From: Gilvimarinus agarilyticus
GTDB taxonomy: Bacteria; Pseudomonadota; Gammaproteobacteria; Pseudomonadales; Cellvibrionaceae
Length of the DNA stretch: 64,000 nt
Assembly (NCBI RefSeq): GCF_000832015.1
Contig: NZ_JXCJ01000001.1
Location: forward strand, 2,322,724-2,386,723
Direction of reading: 5' to 3'
Shown here: in pieces, positions 36,115 through 44,900 of the stretch
Position numbering within the stretch: position 1 is the stretch's first letter
Layout: every line of letters starts with the position of its first letter
Program-made: the position numbers and the translations under genes
The notes under the pieces: model-generated
The model's input: only the letters and a program-made list of their open reading frames with translations
Told to the model about the DNA's origin: nothing
The model's database searches: none

Positions 36115-38061
36115 TCACCAGCGTTGTTCTGAATTGCCAAAAGTGTTGAGTTTTTTCTCTTGTCGCTCTTGGCGCTGTTGGTTGTACTCGTAGCGAAACT
36201 TATTGCGCAGTAAGCCCGACGGGTCGTCGGGTATTTGCCGCAGCCATTGCTCCGTCGCCTGTCTGGCCTCTTGCTCTTCTGGCGTTAAGGGTTCGGGTTG
36301 CGCCTCTAGCGCCTGCATTTCAGATTCCTGATCGTTTTCTCCCTTACCGGACGAGCTGGACGAGGCTTGGCCTTCCTCTGTTTGCTCTTGGGCGGCCGCA
36401 CTGGAGGATGACTGACCTTGCGCTTGGTCGTCTTGCTCCGGCGAACCGCTGTCGCTAGAGGCCACCGCTGAGTTCTGTTGCTCTGACTGCCCATTTTGAT
36501 TTTGTGGGTTCTGCGACTCGTTGCCCGCCGAAGAACTCGCGCTTGAGGTTTGCTCCGACTGATTGCTGTCGCCTTCCGAGTTTTCCTGATTTTCTGGGTT
36601 TTCTTGCTGGTCTTGTTGGCTTTGATCTCCCTCAGAGGAGTTCTCACCCGACTGATTTTGCTCCTGCTGGTTTTGTTGCTCTTGCTGCTGTTCTTTTAGC
36701 GCCTCAACGAGTGCTTTATTGTCTTTGGCATCCTGCAGGGTCGGGTCAACACCAAGAGCGCTATCATAGGCTTTTATGGCGTCATCCAAATTCCCCGCAC
36801 GGGCTAAGGCATTGCCACGGTTATAGTGGGCGAGGGCACTGTCGCTTTGGGCAAAGCTGTTTGCGGCGGCCTCAAAGTTACCCGCTTTATACTGCGCAGT
36901 ACCTTTCCAAAGCGGGTTGTCGAATTCTGACGCGGCACTCTCGGCGTCACCGGCCTCAAGAGCTTTGGCGCCGCGCTGATCGGGCGTTAAAAACGCCTTA
37001 TCGAGCGCGGATGCTTGTAATTCGTTCGAGTGCAAGCTAAGTATTGGCAGCAACAACACAGCCACGATTAAGCCTCTCCTAAAACACAATAGCAAAACCG
37101 GTAGCAGTAAAAGCACCAGTAGGGGGCCACGGTCGAGCCATTGGTCCATTGTTTGATTAACGTTGTCTCTTTCTTTAATACCGTCAAATCGCGTGTTATC
37201 AGGGTTAAGGTATTCGATATCTTGTTGGTCCAGGGTGTTAGTGATGTAGCGACCATCGTTTTGCTGCGCTAATTTTTGTAGCCGAGCACTGCCCAAACGC
37301 GCAATCACCACATCATTGTTGGCGTCGCGCACAAAACCACCGCGGCCAGACGGGATTGGCGCTCCGGCATCAGTGCCCACACCCAATATCAATAACTGAA
37401 TACCGCTATTGTGTAATGTTTGATTGATGTTGTCGGCTGCCAACTCGGTGACTTCATCGGTTACCAGTAAAATGTTCCCGCTTGCATAACCGGCGTCGTT
37501 AAACATTTGTAGTGCGCGTTCAACAGCAGCTTCAGGCCGGCTGCCAGGCACAGGCATAATGGCAGGTGTCAGGGTTGGAAGTAGGCTGGTAATGGTGCGG
37601 GTGTCATCGGTTAACGGCGTTACCAAGTGTGCGTCATCACCATACACAATTAGCGCTGTTTCTCCTTCGTCACGCACCTTGAGCAGTTCGGCGACTTTAA
37701 GCCGCGCGCGCACCAAACGGCTGGGTTTAACATCCTCGGCCACCATTGATGGCGATAAATCGAGCGCGATGATTAGCGCGTTGGCTTGACGATGTACCGG
37801 CGAACTCTGACGCTCCCAAGCGGGCCCGGCAAGGGCCAGGCACGCAATCGACATGGCCACCGAAATGGCAACAAGCCCCATGCGCGAGCGGCGCTTACTG
37901 GCACCGTCTATCAAATGTACCAGTAGCTCGGGAGCAATGAGTTGTTGCCAGCGCGAATGATTGGCACGGGTGTACCACAGGGCAACCACGAAGATGACCA
38001 CCGGAATTAACAGTAGCAGCGCCCATGGGCGTAGAAAGTGAAAGTCGGCTAACCAGCTCAT
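36115..38061 (-). CDS. VWA and TPR domain membrane protein (BatB/BatC-like fusion)
   Basis: The 648-aa protein has two N-terminal membrane helices (about 11-30 and 61-80), a von Willebrand A domain with the MIDAS motif ALDLSPSMVAED, a further membrane segment near 315-345, then TPR repeats (about 355-455; SDSALAHYNRGNALARAGN). From about 455 to 600 comes a low-complexity Gln/Asn/Ser/Glu tail, and then a charged end. It combines BatB (VWA) and BatC (TPR). Overlap of 4 nt (ATGA) with the BatA gene shows coupling. The VWA probably binds a partner acted on by the MoxR ATPase; this is family knowledge. Confidence 0.88.
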   Translation of the reverse strand: MSWLADFHFLRPWALLLLIPVVIFVVALWYTRANHSRWQQLIAPELLVHLIDGASKRRSRMGLVAISVAMSIACLALAGPAWERQSSPVHRQANALIIALDLSPSMVAEDVKPSRLVRARLKVAELLKVRDEGETALIVYGDDAHLVTPLTDDTRTITSLLPTLTPAIMPVPGSRPEAAVERALQMFNDAGYASGNILLVTDEVTELAADNINQTLHNSGIQLLILGVGTDAGAPIPSGRGGFVRDANNDVVIARLGSARLQKLAQQNDGRYITNTLDQQDIEYLNPDNTRFDGIKERDNVNQTMDQWLDRGPLLVLLLLPVLLLCFRRGLIVAVLLLPILSLHSNELQASALDKAFLTPDQRGAKALEAGDAESAASEFDNPLWKGTAQYKAGNFEAAANSFAQSDSALAHYNRGNALARAGNLDDAIKAYDSALGVDPTLQDAKDNKALVEALKEQQQEQQNQQEQNQSGENSSEGDQSQQDQQENPENQENSEGDSNQSEQTSSASSSAGNESQNPQNQNGQSEQQNSAVASSDSGSPEQDDQAQGQSSSSAAAQEQTEEGQASSSSSGKGENDQESEMQALEAQPEPLTPEEQEARQATEQWLRQIPDDPSGLLRNKFRYEYNQQRQERQEKKLNTFGNSEQRW

Positions 38062-39104
38062 CCGTTTACCCCCTGTGCTTGTGTTTGAACACGCTCAGTG
38101 CGGCGGGTTATCGGTATAAATGTTAAGGCAAGTAAAAGAGCCAGAGCCAACGCAAAGCCTAGAGGCCAATAAAACAGTCGTTTGCTGGGGCGTACTTTTA
38201 GTTCATCCAGCTCGATTGGTTCGAGGGTGTCTAAACGCTTGTGAATCAATTCTAACTCTTCGGTGGTGCGGGCACGAAAGTATTGCCCACCACTGAGCTC
38301 GGCGATTTCCTGGAGTGCTTTTTCGTCTAGGTCCCGGGAAGGGTTGTAACGCCTCGGGCCGAAAGCGGTTTGTACAATTTGCTCGTCGGCACCAAAGCCG
38401 ATTGTGTAAATCTTAACGCCCATGTCTCGGGCCTTTTGTGCGGCCTCTAGTGGTTCGGTTTGGCCAGCGGTATTGGCGCCATCGCTCAGCAAGATAATAC
38501 GACGGCTGCCTTCAGGGCGATCTTTTAAGCGTTTTATCGCCAGTCCAAGCGCGTCACCAATCGCCGTTGCCGAGCCGGCGAAACCAATTTGTGATTCTTG
38601 CAACAGCTGGTTTACGGTGGCTGTATCATAGGTTAGAGGCGCTTGTAGGTAAGCTTGGTCGGCAAACAAAATTAAGCCTAAGCGATCCCCCTGACGTTGC
38701 TCCGCAAAGTCACCAATGACCGCTTTAACCGCGTCCAGCCGGTTATAGCTGCGGTTTTGAAACTGCATGCTGGTAACGCCGGGCGGCAACATGTCTTTTT
38801 CATCCATACTTTTGGATATATCTACCGCCAGCATTAAATCCCGCCCGGTGTAGGGCAGGGATTTTGCTTCACCCAACCATTTGGGGTCGGCAGCGGCAAT
38901 GACACAGAGTGTCCAAATTAACCACAGCAGTAAAAAATGAAAGCGGTTGCTGCCGCGTGCCTGATGGGCAAGGTTGAGCTCGCTTACCTGATCAAAAAAC
39001 GGCACTTGCAGGGCGGCCTCTTGTTGCTGGCGCGCCGGCAACAACCGTATCAATAACGGGGCGGGTAGTAGGGCTAATAACCAGAGCCAGCCAAACTCAA
39101 ACAT
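38058..39104 (-). CDS. VWA domain membrane protein (BatA-like)
   Basis: The ATG at 39104 (AGGAG 8 nt upstream) gives MFEFGWLWLLALLPAPLLIR and 348 aa; the longer frame to 39191 overlaps the DUF4381 gene and is unlikely. Features: N-terminal membrane helices (about 5-22 and 55-75), a VWA domain with a complete MIDAS motif (AVDISKSMDEKD, then LILFADQAYLQAPLTYD and LLSDGANTAGQT), and a C-terminal membrane helix (about 310-330). Partner of the following BatB-like protein and the MoxR ATPase in this cluster. Confidence 0.9.
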   Translation of the reverse strand: MFEFGWLWLLALLPAPLLIRLLPARQQQEAALQVPFFDQVSELNLAHQARGSNRFHFLLLWLIWTLCVIAAADPKWLGEAKSLPYTGRDLMLAVDISKSMDEKDMLPPGVTSMQFQNRSYNRLDAVKAVIGDFAEQRQGDRLGLILFADQAYLQAPLTYDTATVNQLLQESQIGFAGSATAIGDALGLAIKRLKDRPEGSRRIILLSDGANTAGQTEPLEAAQKARDMGVKIYTIGFGADEQIVQTAFGPRRYNPSRDLDEKALQEIAELSGGQYFRARTTEELELIHKRLDTLEPIELDELKVRPSKRLFYWPLGFALALALLLALTFIPITRRTERVQTQAQGVNG

Positions 39105-39630
39105 TGCCGCGCTCCTGTGGTGTTGAATCCTTAACGCTGTTGCGGCTTGAGTTGGCCGCCGACTTTTGCTGTTTAACCCAGCGCAGCGCAAGGCTTAACA
39201 GTGCTGGTTGTTCAAGCTCTGGGTTAGCTTGATAGGCTGCTTCTCCCAGCGCCTGGCCTGCTCCCTCGCGAAATTCATCAGCGTTTTTGCTAAACGTTTG
39301 ATCGAGGTATTCGAGCCACGCACGCCCGGTTAAGTGGCCGGGGTTACGCCTTTTATCACTCTGAATGGCTACGCGTTTGAGAATCGCGTTTATTTGCTCA
39401 ACAAACTGGCTGTTGTTTAGCTGAGCGCTACTTAATGTTTTTAACTCGGTGGCGGCTTGTACTCGATAGCGACGTGCGTTTTGGCGTTTTCTTAGCCAGT
39501 AGGCCAATAGCCCTAACAGAATAATGCTCACGGCGATAACTGCCCACCAGCCAGGGGCAAGCGGCCACCACGAGACCGGCGCCGGTACGTGTATATCTTT
39601 TAACTGTGTTAGTGGATCGTTCGGATTCAT
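39097..39630 (-). CDS. DUF4381 family membrane protein
   Basis: A 177-aa protein starting MNPNDPLTQLKDIHVPAPVS with one membrane helix (about 24-45, APGWWAVIAVSIILLGLLAYWL) and a cytoplasmic helical domain. This is the DUF4381 family, almost always found between DUF58 and BatA genes in MoxR clusters. It overlaps batA by 8 nt and follows the DUF58 gene by 3 nt. Its biochemical role is not known. Confidence 0.88.
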   Translation of the reverse strand: MNPNDPLTQLKDIHVPAPVSWWPLAPGWWAVIAVSIILLGLLAYWLRKRQNARRYRVQAATELKTLSSAQLNNSQFVEQINAILKRVAIQSDKRRNPGHLTGRAWLEYLDQTFSKNADEFREGAGQALGEAAYQANPELEQPALLSLALRWVKQQKSAANSSRNSVKDSTPQERGNV

Positions 39631-39632
39631 AG

Positions 39633-40592
39633 TTATTGCTTGCGCTGGCGGGTTGTTTGTCGCCGCTGGCGGCCAAAGCGTTGGCGAAGTTGTTCGACGG
39701 GATCATCCTGTGTGCTTATGTCTAGCACTTCCAGGCCAAGGCGTTGTGTGATTTGATCGAGTCGCTGTTGGCGCCGTTCACTAAGGGCGCGATACTGCCG
39801 TTGAAATTGTCGGTCGCCCACAGGCAGCTGTTGGCGCTCGTGGCCGTTGGTGACGGTTAAGCGGCCCGCACCACTAATGGCGCTCTCGAGTGGGTCGGTG
39901 GTGCGGATTAAGGTGATATCCAGGTGCCGGTGTAAATGAAACAGCTGTTTCTCGGCTTCAGCATCCAAATCGTGTAAGTCACTTACAATAAACAGGGCCG
40001 ATCCAGGTTTCGCAATGCGCCGTGTGTCTTTTAGCATTTGCGCCAAGCTCAGAGGGCCGTCTCCGATAGGGCTGTTGAGTTTATGGTTAAAACTTTGCAA
40101 CAGTTGTAGCGCGGCCAGCACGTTGTGCTTGCTACGCTTGGGGCGCAAATCGCGAAACTCATTGCGGTTAAAGACCAAGGCGCCTAAACGGTCGCCGCCT
40201 TCGAGAGCAGCCCAACTTAACAGTGCGCTGATATGGCAGGCGAGCACCGATTTAAAACAGTTAACGCTGCCAAAGAACATGCCCGGGCGCTGATCGCACA
40301 GGATGTAAACAGGCCGTTCACGCTCTTCACTGTAAAGTTTGGTGTGCGGCACCTGCGTGCGCGCGGTTACGCGCCAGTCGATTGCGCGGATATCGTCACC
40401 GGCCTGATATAGGCGCACTTCCTCAAAGTCGACACCACGGCCGCGAAACCGGGTGCGCAAGCGGCCGCTTTGCATGCTTTTGGCCGTTCGGCGGGCAAAT
40501 AGGTTTAGCTCGCGGGCGCTAAAGCGATCGCGCAGTAAGCTCGCCATATCGCAATAGGCACCGCCGGTGTGTTGCTCTTTTGGCGCAGTCAT
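39633..40592 (-). CDS. DUF58 domain protein of the MoxR cluster
   Basis: The ATG at 40592 is preceded by AAGG at a good distance and gives 319 aa. The family signature VDFEEVRLYQAGDDIRAIDWRVTARTQ lies near residues 50-80, followed by a VWA-like fold (VYILCDQRPGMFFGS, FIVSDLHDLDAEAEK). DUF58 proteins accompany MoxR ATPases and VWA proteins and may be adaptors or substrates. No membrane helix was seen. Confidence 0.9.
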   Translation of the reverse strand: MTAPKEQHTGGAYCDMASLLRDRFSARELNLFARRTAKSMQSGRLRTRFRGRGVDFEEVRLYQAGDDIRAIDWRVTARTQVPHTKLYSEERERPVYILCDQRPGMFFGSVNCFKSVLACHISALLSWAALEGGDRLGALVFNRNEFRDLRPKRSKHNVLAALQLLQSFNHKLNSPIGDGPLSLAQMLKDTRRIAKPGSALFIVSDLHDLDAEAEKQLFHLHRHLDITLIRTTDPLESAISGAGRLTVTNGHERQQLPVGDRQFQRQYRALSERRQQRLDQITQRLGLEVLDISTQDDPVEQLRQRFGRQRRQTTRQRKQ

Positions 40593-40601
40593 TATCACAC
40601 C

Positions 40602-41561
40602 TTATGCCACCGGCACGCAGGCAAGTAATTGGTCGATGACATCGTTGGCGGTAGTGCCGGCGGCCTCAGCTTCAAAGCTTAAAATTAAGCGGTGGCGCAA
40701 ACAGTCGTGAATCACGGCGGCGACGTCGTCGGGGCTGACATAATCTTTGCCGGCGAGCCAAGCATGGGCACGGGCGCAGCGCTCCAGCGCGATGGTGCCG
40801 CGGGGGCTGGCGCCATACTCGAGTTGATCGGCCAGCGCCTCGCTGTAATCGGCGGGGCGGCGGGTGGCATTAATAAGCTGGACGATGTATTCCTCTACCG
40901 AATCGGCCATATGCAGACCTAAAATGTCCCGGCGCGCCTGTAGCAATGTTTCTTGCGTAATGGGCGTTGGCGGTGTGGCGGCACTGGCGGTTGCTTCGGC
41001 GCGGATAATCGCCAAAATTTTTCGCTCGGCAGCGATATCCGGGTAATCGACATTCACATGGAGTAAAAAGCGGTCGAGCTGGGCCTCTGGTAGCGGGTAG
41101 GTGCCTTCTTGCTCGATGGGGTTTTGCGTCGCCATTACCATAAACAGCGGGGGTAGCGGGTAGGTTTTGTTGCCTACACTGACCTGGCGCTCGGCCATAG
41201 CCTCCAGCAGTGCCGACTGCACTTTGGCCGGCGCGCGGTTGATTTCATCGGCCAGTACCAGATTATGAAAAATAGGTCCCGCCTGAAACTCAAAGCTGCC
41301 GTGCTCGGGGCGGTAGATGTCGGTACCCGTGACATCGGCAGGCAGCAGGTCGGGGGTAAACTGGATGCGATTAAAGTCGCCTTCTATGGCATCGGCCAAG
41401 GTTTTAATCGCCTTGGTTTTTGCCAGACCAGGTGCGCCCTCTACCAGCAGATGCCCATCGGCAAGCAGCGCGATTAGAAGGCGTTGTACCAGGTGGGGCT
41501 GACCCACAATTTGATCGTTAAGCCAGTGCGTTAGCGCTTCGATGTGTTCTTGTGGCTGCAT
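40602..41561 (-). CDS. MoxR-type AAA+ ATPase
   Basis: A 319-aa AAA+ ATPase. Walker A is EGAPGLAKTKA (about 39-48), Walker B is LVLADEINRAP with the MoxR pattern, followed by ALLEAMAERQVSVG, FMVMATQNPIEQEGTYPLPEAQLDRF (sensor region) and SPRGTIALERCARAHAW (sensor 2). It is the first gene of the minus-strand cluster MoxR-DUF58-DUF4381-BatA-BatB/C-BatD. MoxR ATPases act as chaperone-like machines that load metals or mature complexes with VWA partners; the target here is unknown. Confidence 0.94.
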   Translation of the reverse strand: MQPQEHIEALTHWLNDQIVGQPHLVQRLLIALLADGHLLVEGAPGLAKTKAIKTLADAIEGDFNRIQFTPDLLPADVTGTDIYRPEHGSFEFQAGPIFHNLVLADEINRAPAKVQSALLEAMAERQVSVGNKTYPLPPLFMVMATQNPIEQEGTYPLPEAQLDRFLLHVNVDYPDIAAERKILAIIRAEATASAATPPTPITQETLLQARRDILGLHMADSVEEYIVQLINATRRPADYSEALADQLEYGASPRGTIALERCARAHAWLAGKDYVSPDDVAAVIHDCLRHRLILSFEAEAAGTTANDVIDQLLACVPVA

Positions 41562-41964
41562 GAGACGAAACCTTCATTTAAAAATACCACTGTGCGTAAC
41601 CCTTTAGCTCGTTATCGCTCGCTGGTATTGGTTATTGCGTTTATTGAACGTTTGGGCCGGCGCCTAGCATAGCGGCATCCGCTCGTTACACAAAGCCTTG
41701 CTTGCCGCTCTGGCAAGAGCTGCCGTTAATTGTAACGCTGGGGGCGGTTGCTATGGCGCTCAAATCAAATATCAGGCCGTAGACTGACAAATGTGGCGTC
41801 AGTTCCTTAAAAATCAAGGTGTTCGACGGTTTATTGTTGCCGGTGTTGCACCTTGAAAGGCATTAGTCATAATTCTTATCGGTTCGTTAGCTATTTTATA
41901 CATCTTAGCCTCGGCTTTGCTAAGGTAAGAGCACGAGTAGCCCAAACACAGGAGTATCAGCGCG
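41562..41964. promoter_or_regulatory. Divergent control region of the MoxR cluster and gdhB, with a perfect inverted repeat
   Basis: This 403-nt gap has no gene. At 41814-41821 and 41849-41856, TCAAGGTG and CACCTTGA are perfect 8-nt complements 27 nt apart, with an inner CGG/CCG pairing, so the stretch could fold as a leader hairpin or be a looped operator. A TATACA hexamer near 41905 is a possible -10 of gdhB. The ATG of gdhB has CAGGAG 8-13 nt upstream. Confidence 0.4.
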
Positions 41965-44900
41965 ATGAGTAACGTGGACGTTTTTTCCAGTGCCGATGAG
42001 AGAGCCGCGCAAGAGGTTGTTAAGCAGGTCGCCGCTAAGGCTGAAGCGGGGCAAAAGCAGGCGTGTGAAAACTGGTGTTGGTTGTTTTTTAGGCACTTTG
42101 CCAGCGCAGACTTTGATGGTCGTGCTTTGGAGGATGTGGTTGCGTTACTGATTTGCATGTGGGATCAAATTAAAGAGGTTCACAGCTTCCCTGGCATACA
42201 CTTGTTTAACCCCGAGCGTGCCAGTCACGGCTTTACCAGCACTCATACGATACTATTGGTGCATCAGCGCGACATGCCATTTTTAGTCGACTCGGTGCGC
42301 TTAGAGCTAACGGCCCGCAACATCCCCATTTACAGCGTTAAGAGTACGCCTTTTGCTGCCTTAAGAGACCGCGAGACGCTGCAAAATGCAGAGCCGTTAA
42401 GCAATCAGGACGCGCCCGCCGAGGCCTTGTTGTATTTTGAGATTGGCACGATTACCGATACCGCGTTGTTGCGCGAATTAGAGGGCGCGCTGACGGAGGT
42501 GCTGGGCCAAGTGGTACAGGTTGTTGGAGACTTCCAGAAGTTAAAAGCCTGCGCACAGCAAGTAGCGGATGAGCTCGAGCCGGTGCGCGACACTAAACAA
42601 TTACACGGCGTGGACGGCGCGCAAGAGTTTTTACGCTGGTTGATGGCTGATCATTTTACGTTTTTGGGATATGCCGAGTTCGACAAAGTAGAGCGCAATG
42701 GTGTTGAGGTGCTGCAGGAAAACACCGCACGGCGATTGGGCCTGTTTGATGATGGCCGCCCGCGTAAGATCAAAACGTTTGATGGCTCAAGCCCCGGCAT
42801 TGAGCGATTTTATCTTTCACCGGCGGTTATGGCGTTTAGTAAGTCGCCCGAGCTTAGCCGGGTGCACCGTCATGTATACCCAGATTACGTTGTGGTTAAA
42901 CGGTTTTCTGCCGATGGCCAGGTGTGTGGTGAAGCTAGGTTTTTAGGTTTGTACACCTCCTCGGTGTACTACGATTCGCCGGAAAAAATCCCCTTGGTGA
43001 GAGACAAAATTGCCGAGTTACGTGAGCGCATCGGCTTGAACCCCTGGACCCACGAAGGCAAAGCTCTGGCGCAGGTTATTGCTACCTATCCGCGGGATGA
43101 GCTGTTTCAAGCCAGCACCGCGGAGCTGTACGATACCATTACCGGTATACTTGCCATCGGCGAGCGCTATCAGGTGCGTGTATTTGCAAGAGCCGACCGG
43201 TTTGGCAAATTTCTAAGTTGTTTGATCTACATACCCCGGGATTTATTTTCCAGTGGCGTGCGCGAGCGCATTCAAAACTATATCGCGCAAAAAATAAACG
43301 CCTGTGACCAGCAGTTTAATACCTATTTTTCTGAGTCGGTGCTGGCGCGGGTACATCTGGTGTTCCGCTTACCTAACGACAGCGACGTAAGTTTTAATTT
43401 GTCCGAGTTGGAGCAAGGCGTGGCCGCCGAAGTCAGATCCTGGGAGGACGACCTGTACCTCGCGCTTAACGAAGCTTACGGCGAGGAGCGCGGTTGGCAG
43501 TTACATCAAAAGTATCAGCACAGTTTTGGCCGTGGTTATCAGGAATACTACCGTGGGCGTGACGCGGTTAGCGATATTGCGGTTATCGAACAGCTCGTAA
43601 GCAAAGAGGAAGATTTAGCGGTACAGCTGTTTTCTGATGGCGATGCTGGCAGGCTGCGTTTTAAACTAATGCATCGCGGCAGCGCCGTGGCGCTCTCGGA
43701 TATTATCCCGCTGATTGAAAACATGGGGCTGCGGGTTATCGCCGAGCACCCCTTTATGATTGAGCACACCTCGGGCACCCAGGTGTGGCTACATGACTTT
43801 ACTATGCAAAGCCAAACTCAGGAAATCAGCTTTAGCCCCGCATTGGCGCAACGCTTTGAAGCGACAATTACCGCACTCTGGCACGGGCGTGCCGAAAATG
43901 ACAGCTTTAACCGGTTGGTGGTGGATGCCGGCCTCGATTGGCAGCATGCTGACATGCTGCGCGCGTATGCAGCCTATTTACGCCAAACGTTGGTGAGCTA
44001 TACCTTAGACTACACCGTCGATGCACTCGCGACGCACACCGATATTACCGCGCTGTTGTGCGAGTATTTTGCCATCAAGTTTAACCCAGACTGGAGCGCC
44101 GGTGAGGATTCTGCTCGCACTGGCCGCGAGGAGGCGTTGGCAGACATTGAAGCGTCTATCCTGACGGCGCTGGACGCGGTTGATAATCTCAACCAAGATC
44201 GGATTGTTCGTCACTATTTAAGTTTGCTGAAGGCGAGTGTTCGCTGCAATTTTTATCAATCAAGCCAGCGTGACTTTTTTGCCGTAAAAATTGCCTCGCG
44301 CGAGCTGGCCGATATCCCCGAGCCGAAACCGTTATTCGAGATATTTGTGTATGCCAAACGTTTTGAGGGGGTGCATTTACGCGGCGGTAAAATATCGCGC
44401 GGCGGTTTGCGTTGGTCCGATCGGCAACAGGATTACCGTACCGAGGTGCTGGGGCTGGTAAAAGCGCAACAGGTTAAAAATGCAGTTATTGTCCCCAGTG
44501 GAGCCAAAGGCGGCTTTGTTTGTAAACAGGCGAGCAAGCTTAACCGTGAAGAGTTTTTGGCAGAGGGTGTGGCCTGTTATCAGCAGTTTATTAACGCGTT
44601 GCTCGATTTGACCGACAACCTTAAAGACGACGCCGTTGTTACACCAGAGCAACTTGTTAAATACGATGAAGACGACCCTTATCTGGTGGTTGCTGCCGAT
44701 AAAGGCACGGCCAGCTTCTCAGATAAAGCCAACGCCATTGCCGCCGAGCATAACTTTTGGTTGGGCGATGCCTTCGCCTCGGGCGGTAGTCACGGCTACG
44801 ATCACAAAGCAATGGGCATTACCGCCAAGGGCGCCTGGGTTGCAGTGCAGCGGCATTTTAAAGAGCTGGGTATCGATGTGCAGACTACGCCTTTTAGTGC

